Below are positions 1 through 6,795 of a DNA stretch of 11,838 bases, one piece after another. This DNA comes from Bacteroidales bacterium UBA3742 (GTDB lineage Bacteria > Bacteroidota > Bacteroidia > Bacteroidales > Paludibacteraceae), in the NCBI GenBank assembly GCA_002371785.1, contig DFGU01000041.1, forward strand, positions 1 to 11,838, given 5' to 3'. Position 1 is the first letter of the stretch. Each line of letters starts with the position of its first letter. The notes beneath the pieces were generated by a model. That model saw nothing but the letters and a program-made list of their open reading frames with translations. It made no database searches and had not been told where the DNA came from. The position numbers were made by a program, and so were the translations under genes.

Positions 1-18
1 GATCAAACTCTTCGTTGT
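1..18 (-). rRNA. rrs: 16S ribosomal RNA, 5' end only (partial)
   Basis: The reverse complement of the first 18 bases reads ACAACGAAGAGTTTGATC. Its AGAGTTTGATC part is the conserved start of bacterial 16S rRNA, the binding site of the universal 27F primer. Aligned to E. coli numbering, window base 1 corresponds to about 16S position 18 and base 18 to about position 1. The gene is transcribed leftward, and everything after its first 18 or so nucleotides lies outside the window. The A/T-rich stretch just upstream and the promoter further up agree with a complete rRNA operon beginning here. Confidence 0.9.
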
Positions 19-296
19 AAAATATAAATTAAATCGTAGCTCAGAATAACTTATTGAGTGTACAGAATCTTCGGGAACAAATTTTTTGTTCTGCCCCACC
101 GGAGTTGCCTCCGATAAGACAATTTCTCGTTCTTGTACTACACTAATTGTTTCAAACGTTCAAAGATCACTCTTTGTGCTTTTGCTTTCGAATAGGGCGC
201 AAAAAAAATAGGAATCGATTCAAGTCATTAGATTGATGATCCTACATTTTAATACCCTTTCGGCAGAAAATAGAAACACGCTTGTTTCTCAAAAGC
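19..296 (-). other. rRNA operon leader (transcribed spacer upstream of 16S)
   Basis: This non-coding stretch lies between the predicted rRNA promoter and the 16S 5' end. On the minus strand it holds several inverted repeats: a 7-bp stem at 272-289 (loop of 4) near the predicted transcript start; a 5-bp CGGAG/CTCCG stem at 100-113 closed by a GCAA (GNRA-type) tetraloop; and a 7-bp stem at 75-91 with a 3-nt loop. A boxA-like element, GTGATCTTTGAACG, sits at 170-157 and resembles the antitermination boxA of rRNA leaders. Some of these structures probably serve antitermination or RNase III-type processing. That role is inferred from position. No protein-coding gene is seen here. Confidence 0.7.
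157..170 (-). promoter_or_regulatory. boxA-like antitermination element of rRNA leader
   Basis: The minus strand reads GTGATCTTTGAACG. Its CTTTGAAC core resembles the boxA consensus of rRNA operons (E. coli TGCTCTTTAACA) and lies about 140 nt upstream of the 16S 5' end, a normal place for boxA. In rRNA operons, boxA RNA recruits NusB/NusE to prevent premature termination. The assignment rests on similarity and position only. Confidence 0.45.
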
Positions 297-301
297 GGGT
301 G

Positions 302-332
302 CAAAATTACTGCTTTTTTTTGATATACGCAA
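302..332 (-). promoter_or_regulatory. Predicted rRNA operon promoter
   Basis: On the minus strand a TTGC element (332-329) is followed by exactly 19 nt and then TAATTTTG (309-302). This matches the Bacteroidetes primary sigma consensus (-33 TTG, -7 TAnnTTTG). The start of transcription would be near 295-297. Upstream, 334-370 is extremely A/T-rich with A and T runs, like an UP element of a strong promoter. A second, weaker candidate around 195-212 (TA followed by a long T run and GC) does not match the consensus spacing. Confidence 0.75.
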
Positions 333-555
333 ATATTTTCGCAAAAAAAATGCATAAAAAGTGCATTTTCTTTGTAAGTCGCTGATTATCAGTGATGGCG
401 TTTTTGGCGGGTAAAATTATCAATTTGTCGGATTGTAGAAAAACGGGCATTTTCGGGGTATCACCGAATCGGAGAAATCCTATATTATACTATATTAAGG
501 AACGCGTGTACGCGCGCGAATAAAAGAGGAAAAGGATGATTTTTGGACTGAAGGC
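333..555. other. Non-coding divergent intergenic region
   Basis: This stretch separates the leftward rRNA promoter from the rightward esterase promoter. No supportable gene is seen. It contains A/T-rich upstream sequence of the rRNA promoter (334-370), a short palindrome CTGATTATCAG at 382-392, a 5-bp inverted repeat TTCGG/CCGAA around 453-468, a TA-rich stretch at 481-497 and an alternating CG run at 503-518. The short palindromes could be operators, but nothing ties them to a regulator. Confidence 0.5.
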
Positions 556-586
556 TTGCATAATTCGAAAAAAAGCAGTAATTTTG
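556..586 (+). promoter_or_regulatory. Predicted promoter of the secreted esterase gene
   Basis: TTGC (556-559), exactly 19 nt of spacer, then TAATTTTG (579-586) match the Bacteroidetes -33/-7 consensus. Transcription would begin near 592, leaving a leader of only about 15 nt before the ATG at 607. Its 3' part is nearly identical to the rRNA promoter at 302-332: a 19-nt identical run followed by one mismatch and ACC. This placement also rules out the alternative TTG start at 556, which lies inside the promoter. Confidence 0.75.
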
Positions 587-606
587 TACCGAAAATCGGA
601 AGAAAC

Positions 607-1383
607 ATGAAAAAAGCAGTCCTTTTCATCGCCGCGCTGGTGCTCAGCATGCTGAGCGCAGAGGCCAAAACCCCGGTAGCCAAGGTAGGCTACGTAGTAC
701 GAGACACGCTGAACGGCATCCCCTGCCGGGTATATCTGCCGCACGACTATACGAAGCGGGCTAAGAAGACCGAGTTTCCGGTGCTATACCTGCACCACGG
801 CATGTGGGGCATGGAGGACGACTGGACAGAACAAGGGCACCTGGTGCACCATATGGACTCGCTGCTACGGATCGGACGGGTGCGGGAGATGGTGATTGTC
901 ATGCCGGACAACTGTCCGCACCGCGAGACCTCGGAGGAGGAGCGCGACAACGCCATGTCGGGCGAATGGGAGCGTCAGTTCCCGCAATTCATGGCCGAGA
1001 CGGAACGGAAATACCGGGTAAGCAAAGACCCCGAGAAACGAGCTATAGCCGGCCTGTCGATGGGAGGATTCCACACGATGCATGTATCTTATTATCTGCA
1101 TGATAGCTTCCGATACGTAGGTATGTTCTCACCAGCCATAAAGCCCTCGAAACCCAACGATATTTACGACCGATGGGAGGAGGCTGTACGGCTACAACTG
1201 AGCCAGCGACCACTTTACTGGATCGCCATCGGACGAGAGGATTTTCTATACGATGATGTGCAGGAGTACCGGCGCTGGCTGGAGGAAAATCACCTGGAGT
1301 ACACCTACTACGAGAGCGGCGGCGGACACACCTGGCCCAACTGGCAAGACTACATCTGCCGCTTCCTGCAACTGCTGTTTTAA
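607..1383 (+). CDS. Secreted alpha/beta-hydrolase esterase (esterase D / feruloyl-esterase-like)
   Basis: This is a 258-residue protein with a probable signal peptide (residues 1-20: KK, then a hydrophobic stretch ending in AEA), so it should act in the periplasm or outside. The mature part has the Pfam Esterase (PF00756) layout: an N-terminal strand with LYLHHG (60-65, oxyanion region), the nucleophile elbow GLSMGG with Ser151, an acidic residue in IGREDF (Asp212) and a late His241 in GGGHTWPNW. Together these form a plausible Ser-Asp-His triad. Relatives hydrolyse carboxylic esters such as feruloyl or acetyl groups on plant polysaccharides, siderophore esters or S-formylglutathione; the substrate cannot be told here. 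The ATG at 607 is chosen because the signal peptide starts there and the promoter lies just upstream. The gene stands alone between its own promoter and terminator. Confidence 0.88.
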   Translation: MKKAVLFIAALVLSMLSAEAKTPVAKVGYVVRDTLNGIPCRVYLPHDYTKRAKKTEFPVLYLHHGMWGMEDDWTEQGHLVHHMDSLLRIGRVREMVIVMPDNCPHRETSEEERDNAMSGEWERQFPQFMAETERKYRVSKDPEKRAIAGLSMGGFHTMHVSYYLHDSFRYVGMFSPAIKPSKPNDIYDRWEEAVRLQLSQRPLYWIAIGREDFLYDDVQEYRRWLEENHLEYTYYESGGGHTWPNWQDYICRFLQLLF

Positions 1384-1388
1384 AGAAA

Positions 1389-1422
1389 AATCTCACATAC
1401 ACTTGCGTATGTGGGATTTTTT
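1389..1422 (+). terminator. Intrinsic terminator after the esterase gene
   Basis: Six bases after the esterase stop, a 12-bp inverted repeat (1389-1400 with 1407-1418, one G-T pair) encloses the 6-nt loop ACTTGC. The right arm runs into a T tract (1417-1422). The A run on the left side (1382-1390) means it could also work in the opposite direction, although no gene approaches from the right. Confidence 0.88.
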
Positions 1423-1433
1423 AATCGTTTTAC

Positions 1434-1464
1434 TTGCGCATTCGGATTTTTTTTTGTACCTTTG
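1434..1464 (+). promoter_or_regulatory. Predicted promoter of the rsfS-ftsH-M16-lpxB block
   Basis: TTGC (1434-1437), a 19-nt spacer ending in a T run, then TACCTTTG (1457-1464) followed by CGGC form an essentially perfect Bacteroidetes promoter. Transcription should start near 1470, giving a leader of about 48 nt that is A/T-rich and has no clear Shine-Dalgarno. It is the only consensus promoter noticed ahead of the four-gene plus-strand block. Confidence 0.8.
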
Positions 1465-1517
1465 CGGCGTAATTTGGATAAATAGGATTTTACAGATAAG
1501 AAAAACCATACATTTTT

Positions 1518-1883
1518 ATGAAAGAGATATCAACCAAAAAATTGGCGGAGACCATTATTGAGGGTATCCGCAACAGAAAAGGACAACACATTGTGCAGAT
1601 CGACCTGCGTAAAATCAAAGAGGCACCCACCGAGATGATGATCATTGCAGAGGGTACGAGCAACACGCAGGTAAGCGCTATAGCCGACGAAGTGGACGAT
1701 TTCGTTCGTACGCAGACGCACGTACACCCGCTGTCGGTGTCGGGTCAGGAGAATTCGGAGTGGATCGCAATGGACTATGGCACGATATTTGTACATATCA
1801 TGCAGCGTGAGCCGCGTGCATACTACGACATCGAGCACCTCTGGGAGGACGGCAAGGTGACGGAGTTGCCGGACATGCTGTAA
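1518..1883 (+). CDS. rsfS: Ribosomal silencing factor RsfS (Iojap/YbeB family)
   Basis: This 121-residue protein is full length for the family. RsfS binds protein uL14 on the 50S subunit and blocks joining with 30S, lowering translation when nutrients are scarce. Characteristic segments are GTSNTQV (46-52), WIAMDYG followed by TIFVHIM (82-95) and YYDIEHLW (102-109), which match the conserved core of the DUF143/RsfS domain. The ATG at 1518 follows an A/T-rich leader and places the N-terminus as in other family members. An rsfS-ftsH pair is common in Bacteroidetes. The intergenic gap to ftsH is only 33 nt and is filled by a heptanucleotide repeat. Confidence 0.95.
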   Translation: MKEISTKKLAETIIEGIRNRKGQHIVQIDLRKIKEAPTEMMIIAEGTSNTQVSAIADEVDDFVRTQTHVHPLSVSGQENSEWIAMDYGTIFVHIMQREPRAYYDIEHLWEDGKVTELPDML

Positions 1884-1917
1884 AGTTTAAAGTTGAAAGT
1901 TTAGAGTTTATAGTTAA
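1883..1917. repeat. Heptanucleotide tandem repeat, family AAGTTTA, between rsfS and ftsH
   Basis: Five consecutive 7-bp units occur: AAGTTTA, AAGTTGA, AAGTTTA, GAGTTTA and TAGTTAA. They occupy the whole rsfS-ftsH intergenic space, from the last base of the rsfS stop to the first base of the ftsH ATG. The translation initiation region of ftsH is therefore made of the repeat and contains no Shine-Dalgarno sequence. Adjacent units differ at one or two positions. Confidence 0.85.
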
Positions 1918-3962
1918 TGGCAAGAAAACAGAATATGCCCTTCGGGGAGAATAATAGCCCGGAGCCGCAGAAGCCGGATTGGCGCAGGATGCTGAGTACG
2001 GCGTTATACGTCGTAGCGTTTCTGCTGCTGGGTTGGTACTGGTTTCACGGAGACCAGAGTACTACGCAAAAGAAGCTGAGTTACACGCAGTTGCAGACCT
2101 ACATCGAGAAAGATGCCATTAAGTCGGTGACGGCTTATGACGACAACTCGGTGAAGGCGCAGGTGCACGGCAAGAGCTATACGCTGGTGTTTGGTAGTCA
2201 GGCTACGGGCGAGAAATCGAGTGGCGAGATCAGCAGTCAGATACCGAGCGTAGAGGAGTTCTCGAAATACATGGCCGACGTGAACGGCAAGCGCGAGAAA
2301 AAGAAGTTGGCGCCGGTGGATGTGACCTACAAGGAGAGTCGCAACTACTGGACGCTGATCCTGGTGAATGTGCTGCCGATTGCGCTGCTGATATTGTTCT
2401 TTGTGTACATGAGTCGCGGTATGGCCGGTGCGGCCGGAGGTATCTTCGGCGTTGGCAAGGCCAAGGCGCAACTGTTTGACAAGGATAAGAAGGACAAAGT
2501 GACCTTCAAGGACGTTGCCGGACTGGCCGGTGCGAAGCAGGAGGTAGAAGAGATTGTCGAATTTCTGAAGAACCCCAAGAAATACACCGAGATAGGTGCC
2601 AAGATTCCGAAGGGCGCCCTGCTGGTAGGTCCTCCGGGTACTGGTAAGACCCTGCTAGCCAAGGCAGTAGCCGGTGAGGCTGATGTGCCGTTCTTCTCGA
2701 TGTCGGGTAGCGACTTTGTGGAGATGTTTGTGGGCGTAGGTGCCAGCCGTGTGCGCGACCTGTTCCGCCAGGCCAAGGAGAAAGCGCCGGCTATCATCTT
2801 CATCGACGAGATAGACGCCATCGGTCGTGCTCGTGGTAAAGGCGTGATGACGGGCGGCAACGATGAACGGGAATCGACGCTCAACCAGTTGCTGACCGAG
2901 ATGGACGGCTTTGGTAGCAATTCGGGCGTGATCATATTGGCAGCCACCAACCGCGCCGAGATACTGGATCCGGCGTTGCTACGTGCGGGCCGCTTCGACC
3001 GTCAGATACACGTAGAACTGCCTGACCTGCAAGAGCGTAAGGAGATCTTCCAAGTGCACCTGCGTCCGCTCAAACTGGATCAGAACCTGGATATCGACTT
3101 CCTCTCAAAGCAGACTCCGGGTTTCTCGGGAGCGGACATCGCCAACGTGTGCAACGAGGCCGCACTGATAGCTGCGCGCAACGGTCATAAGACGGTGGGC
3201 AAGCAGGACTTCATGGATGCCGTAGATCGCATCATCGGCGGACTGGAGCGTAAGACCAAGATCATGACCGATGAGGAGAAACGCTCGATAGCTTATCACG
3301 AAGCCGGTCATGCCACGATATCATGGTTGCTAAGATGGGCAAATCCGCTGGTGAAGGTAACGATCGTGCCGCGCGGCATGGCGCTGGGTGCAGCCTGGTA
3401 CCTGCCCGAAGAGCGTCAGTTGACCCAGATGGATCATATCCAAGACGAGCTATGTTCGCTGCTGGGCGGACGTGCTGCCGAGCAACTCTTCCTTGAGCAG
3501 ACTTCGACGGGTGCGCTCAACGACCTGGAGCGGGCTACGAAGCAGGCCTATGCGATGGTAGCCTACTACGGCATGAGCGACAAGCTGAAGGACGTCAGCT
3601 TCTACGACTCTACGGGTCGCTACGACTACGGCATCACCAAGCCCTACTCGGAGAAGACAGCCGACCTGATTGATAAGGAGACGCAACGCATCATTGCCGA
3701 GCAGATGACACGTGCCAAGAAGATTCTGGACGAGCATGCAGAGGGTCATCATCAAATAGCCGAACTGCTGATCGAGAAAGAGGTAATCACGGCCGAAGAC
3801 GTGGAGCGCATACTGGGTCCGCGTCCGTGGAAGAGCCGCGGCGACGAACTGCTGGAAGAGAATGCCGCGCTCGCAGCTACAGCCGAAGAAGAAGCCGCAG
3901 AGGAGACAACAAGTAACGAACCAACACAAAATACAGAAGACAATGAAACGACTACTGATTAA
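1917..3962 (+). CDS. ftsH: ATP-dependent zinc metalloprotease FtsH
   Basis: This 681-residue membrane AAA+ protease degrades misfolded membrane proteins and selected regulators. Visible layout: a cytosolic N-tail; a first membrane segment about 27-44; an extracytoplasmic domain about 45-144; a second membrane segment about 145-166; the AAA module with Walker A GPPGTGKT (238-245), pore loop MFVGVG (270-275), Walker B IIFIDE (293-298) and second region of homology with Arg356/Arg359; and the zinc site HEAGH (461-465) with a third ligand at Asp536 in TGALNDLERAT. All catalytic elements are intact. The last 35 or so residues are an acidic Glu/Thr/Ala-rich tail. The 3' end overlaps the M16 gene by 20 nt. 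In many bacteria FtsH also controls LpxC, and here it shares a block with lpxB. Confidence 0.98.
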   Translation: MARKQNMPFGENNSPEPQKPDWRRMLSTALYVVAFLLLGWYWFHGDQSTTQKKLSYTQLQTYIEKDAIKSVTAYDDNSVKAQVHGKSYTLVFGSQATGEKSSGEISSQIPSVEEFSKYMADVNGKREKKKLAPVDVTYKESRNYWTLILVNVLPIALLILFFVYMSRGMAGAAGGIFGVGKAKAQLFDKDKKDKVTFKDVAGLAGAKQEVEEIVEFLKNPKKYTEIGAKIPKGALLVGPPGTGKTLLAKAVAGEADVPFFSMSGSDFVEMFVGVGASRVRDLFRQAKEKAPAIIFIDEIDAIGRARGKGVMTGGNDERESTLNQLLTEMDGFGSNSGVIILAATNRAEILDPALLRAGRFDRQIHVELPDLQERKEIFQVHLRPLKLDQNLDIDFLSKQTPGFSGADIANVCNEAALIAARNGHKTVGKQDFMDAVDRIIGGLERKTKIMTDEEKRSIAYHEAGHATISWLLRWANPLVKVTIVPRGMALGAAWYLPEERQLTQMDHIQDELCSLLGGRAAEQLFLEQTSTGALNDLERATKQAYAMVAYYGMSDKLKDVSFYDSTGRYDYGITKPYSEKTADLIDKETQRIIAEQMTRAKKILDEHAEGHHQIAELLIEKEVITAEDVERILGPRPWKSRGDELLEENAALAATAEEEAAEETTSNEPTQNTEDNETTTD

Positions 3963-6744
3963 CCTGGTGCTGCTATGTGCAGCGATGACGGTTTGGGCGC
4001 AAGAGGCGCCTGAGAAATTGCCGGTGGATCCGAACGTACGTTACGGCAAGCTGGAGAACGGATTGACCTACTACATCCGTCATAACGAGCAGCCTAAGCA
4101 GCGTTGTGATTTCCACATCGCACAGGCTGTAGGAGCCATCCTGGAGGAAGATCACCAGAACGGTCTGGCCCACTTCCTGGAGCACATGGCCTTCAACGGC
4201 ACAGAGCACTTCCCGGGCAAGGGTATCATCAACTACTTTGAGTCGGTAGGCGTGAACTTCGGCGGTAATATCAACGCATACACCTCGCTGGACGAGACGG
4301 TATATCGTCTGTCGGACGTGCCGACGTACCGCGAGGGCATTGTGGACTCGGCGCTGCTGGTGATGCACGACTGGGCATGCGGCCTACTACTGCTGCCAGA
4401 GGAGATCGATGCCGAGCGCGGCGTGATACGCGAGGAATGGCGTACGGGTCGTACGGCCAGCCGACGTATATGGAAAGAGATGCAGGCCAAGATGTATCCC
4501 GGATCACAGTACGCCAAGCGTGACGTGATCGGCGACACGGCAGTAATCAATAATTTTGATTACCAAGCCCTGCGCGACTACTACCACAAATGGTACGGAC
4601 CGGACAACCAGGCCATCATCGTAGTAGGTGATATAGATGTAGATGTGATCGAGGCCAAAATAAAGCAACTCTGGGCCAACGTGCCTGCACGCAAGAACAG
4701 GGGTGAGCGTCCGATCTATACCGTTGGCAACAACGAGAAGCCGCTGATCGCCATCGTGACCGATCCGGAAGCACAAGGTAGCCGCGTGACGCTGGAGTAC
4801 AAGGCCGATCAACTGCCCGAAGCGATACAGGGAACGGCGCAGGAATATGCCATCAACCTGATTCGTTCGCTGGCCTGCAACATGATGGACCAGCGCTTCA
4901 CCGAACTGGCGCTGGATCCCAGCTGTCCGTTCACGGGCGGCGGATGCGCCTACGGAGAGTGCGTGAAGCAACGTGACGCCTTCTACGGCATCGTGATCCC
5001 GAAAGAGGGCAAAGAGGCCGAGGCCTTCAACGCCCTGCTCTACGAACTGGAGAAGATGCGTCGCTACGGATTCACCGAAGACGAACTGGAGCGCGCTAAG
5101 ACGGAGAAACTGAACAATATGGAGAAGGCTTACAACGAGCGCAATACACGTAAGAATATCGATATCGCACGCGAGTGTATCCGCCATTTTGAGGATGGCG
5201 AAGTGATGCCGGGCATCGAATGGGAATACCAGACACTGAAAGCCTTTATGCCGATGATTGACTGCGCAACGGTGAACCAGATTGCATCGCTGTTTATCCA
5301 CAACGCTCCTACGGTAGCTATCTCGGGTCCGGAGAAAAAAGGCGTAAATATCCCGAACGAAGAGACCATACTGCATGCCCTGGAAGGTATGCCGCTGCTG
5401 GCTATCGAAGCGCCGAAGGCTGAGGTGATTGACACCGTGCTGGTAAAGAAAGCTCCGAAAGCAGGCCGCATAGTAGCCACCAAGAAAGATACGGAGTTGG
5501 GAACCACCGAATGGACCCTGCAGAACGGCATCAAAGTAGTCATCAAGCCGACGGAGTTCAAGGCCGACGAGATACTGATGCGCGGTTTCTCGAAGGGCGG
5601 TATGAGTCAAGTGAAGACCGAGGATCTGCCTTCGGCAGCGTTGGCCACAACGATTGTAGAGTTTATGGGTCTGGGCAACTTCTCGATGACGCAACTGGAG
5701 AAAGCGCTGACGGGCAAAACAGTGAGCGTAGAGCCCAGCATCAACGACAACACGGAGAACATCAACGGTTCGTCGTCAGTGAAAGACCTGGAGACTATGC
5801 TGCAACTCAACTACCTATACTTCACCAGTCCACGTCAGGACAAGAAGGCCTATGAGACCCTGATGGGCATGCTGCACAACTCGCTCATCAATCGCGACAA
5901 GAATCCTAAGACGGCTTTCTCCGACTCGGTACAACTGGCCAGCAGCAACCACTCGCCACGTACGATCATTGCCGATACGGCTTTCCTGAAGAAGATCAGC
6001 ATGAAGAAAGCGCTGCAGGTATATAAGAAGCGCTTTGCCAATCCGGCCGACTTTACGTTTATCTTCGTAGGTAATATCGATCCGGAGAACGAGGAGACAC
6101 AAGCGCTGATCTGCCAATGGCTGGGCGGCATGAAGACTAAGAAATGTCGCGAGCAGGTGATCGACCATCAGGAGCGCGTACCGCAAGGCGAATACAAGAA
6201 CTACTTCTCGCGCAAGATGGAGACCACGACAGCCAGCAACCGCATCCAGTACACCTCGTACGATATCCCCTACTCGATGGCCAACGACCTGAACGTGGAG
6301 ATCATCGGACGTATCCTGAGCACACGTTACCTGGAGTCGATCCGTGAGCGCGAGGGCGGTTCGTATGGCGTAGGCACGTATGGTAGTCTAAGCATCTTGC
6401 CGGTACCGACAGCTCGACTGATTATGCAGTTTGACACCGATCCGCAGAAGCAGGAGCGACTGATGCAGATCATCCACGAGGAGGTACAGACCATCGTAGA
6501 GAACGGTCCGTTGGCAAACGATCTGCAGAAAGAGAAAGAGTCGATGCTAAAAGACTTCCAGGAGGAGTTGGAGAAGAACTCCTTCTGGCGTCAGACCCTC
6601 TATATGCTCTATATGTACGGCGAGGACGAGGTGCGCAACTACCGCGCTACGGTAGAGGGCATCACCGCCGAGACGGTACAAGAGACGCTGAAAAAGCTTG
6701 TAAGCTCGGGCAACGTACTGGAGGTAGTCATGTTCCCGGAATAA
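3943..6744 (+). CDS. Exported M16-family zinc metallopeptidase (pitrilysin-like, two-domain)
   Basis: This 933-residue peptidase begins with a signal peptide (KRLLINLVLLCAAMTVWAQ, 1-20), so it is probably periplasmic or membrane-associated. The N-terminal M16 domain has the inverted zinc motif HFLEH (His77, Glu80, His81) and the distal ligand Glu158, 77 residues after His81, as in pitrilysin. The C-terminal half is a second M16 fold without the zinc motif but with the substrate-contact R-x(4)-Y element (Arg803, Tyr808 in REREGGSYG). Such clam-shell enzymes degrade peptides inside a closed chamber, and this length is normal for the Bacteroidetes type. The start at 3943 is chosen because the signal peptide begins there; a start at 3862 would put 27 charged residues before it. 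Translation probably depends on ftsH, which it overlaps. Confidence 0.93.
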   Translation: MKRLLINLVLLCAAMTVWAQEAPEKLPVDPNVRYGKLENGLTYYIRHNEQPKQRCDFHIAQAVGAILEEDHQNGLAHFLEHMAFNGTEHFPGKGIINYFESVGVNFGGNINAYTSLDETVYRLSDVPTYREGIVDSALLVMHDWACGLLLLPEEIDAERGVIREEWRTGRTASRRIWKEMQAKMYPGSQYAKRDVIGDTAVINNFDYQALRDYYHKWYGPDNQAIIVVGDIDVDVIEAKIKQLWANVPARKNRGERPIYTVGNNEKPLIAIVTDPEAQGSRVTLEYKADQLPEAIQGTAQEYAINLIRSLACNMMDQRFTELALDPSCPFTGGGCAYGECVKQRDAFYGIVIPKEGKEAEAFNALLYELEKMRRYGFTEDELERAKTEKLNNMEKAYNERNTRKNIDIARECIRHFEDGEVMPGIEWEYQTLKAFMPMIDCATVNQIASLFIHNAPTVAISGPEKKGVNIPNEETILHALEGMPLLAIEAPKAEVIDTVLVKKAPKAGRIVATKKDTELGTTEWTLQNGIKVVIKPTEFKADEILMRGFSKGGMSQVKTEDLPSAALATTIVEFMGLGNFSMTQLEKALTGKTVSVEPSINDNTENINGSSSVKDLETMLQLNYLYFTSPRQDKKAYETLMGMLHNSLINRDKNPKTAFSDSVQLASSNHSPRTIIADTAFLKKISMKKALQVYKKRFANPADFTFIFVGNIDPENEETQALICQWLGGMKTKKCREQVIDHQERVPQGEYKNYFSRKMETTTASNRIQYTSYDIPYSMANDLNVEIIGRILSTRYLESIREREGGSYGVGTYGSLSILPVPTARLIMQFDTDPQKQERLMQIIHEEVQTIVENGPLANDLQKEKESMLKDFQEELEKNSFWRQTLYMLYMYGEDEVRNYRATVEGITAETVQETLKKLVSSGNVLEVVMFPE

Positions 6745-6745
6745 C

Positions 6746-6795
6746 GGCGAAAGGCGAATGGCGAAAGGTTAGAGGATTAGTGGGTTAGTGGCTAG
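6746..6795. repeat. Compound heptanucleotide-type repeat between the M16 gene and lpxB
   Basis: Two repeat families lie head to tail. The first is GGCGAAA, GGCGAAT, GGCGAAA (6746-6766, perfect period 7). The second is a GGTTAG-like series, GGTTAGA, GGATTAGT, GGGTTAGT, GGCTAGA (6767-6796), with spacing 7, 8, 8, 7. Together they fill the 43-nt intergenic gap and run over the GTG start of lpxB at 6788. No Shine-Dalgarno or promoter consensus is seen in the gap. Confidence 0.8.

Noticed and set aside
195..212. Second tandem rRNA promoter inside the leader
   Set aside because: TA is followed by too long a T run before the G, and no TTGC element is placed about 19 nt upstream, so the match to the consensus is poor.
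382..392. CTGATTATCAG palindrome as an operator
   Set aside because: It is short, could arise by chance in A/T-rich sequence and is not positioned against either promoter in a way that demands a function.
556..606. TTG-initiated N-terminal extension of the esterase
   Set aside because: It begins in the -33 element of the predicted promoter, upstream of the likely transcript start, and would hide the signal peptide that starts at 607.
490..744. Small minus-strand open frames across the esterase promoter and 5' end
   Set aside because: They overlap the esterase signal peptide on the other strand and the divergent promoter region, with no recognisable domain or initiation signal.
3862..3942. 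Extended start for the M16 peptidase
   Set aside because: The 27 extra residues are highly charged, lie in another frame of ftsH and would precede an otherwise normal signal peptide at 3943.
4504..5694. Minus-strand open frame of about 396 codons opposite the M16 peptidase
   Set aside because: The plus-strand M16 frame is complete with zinc motif and signal peptide. The antisense product is His/Arg/Leu-rich and lacks any family signature.
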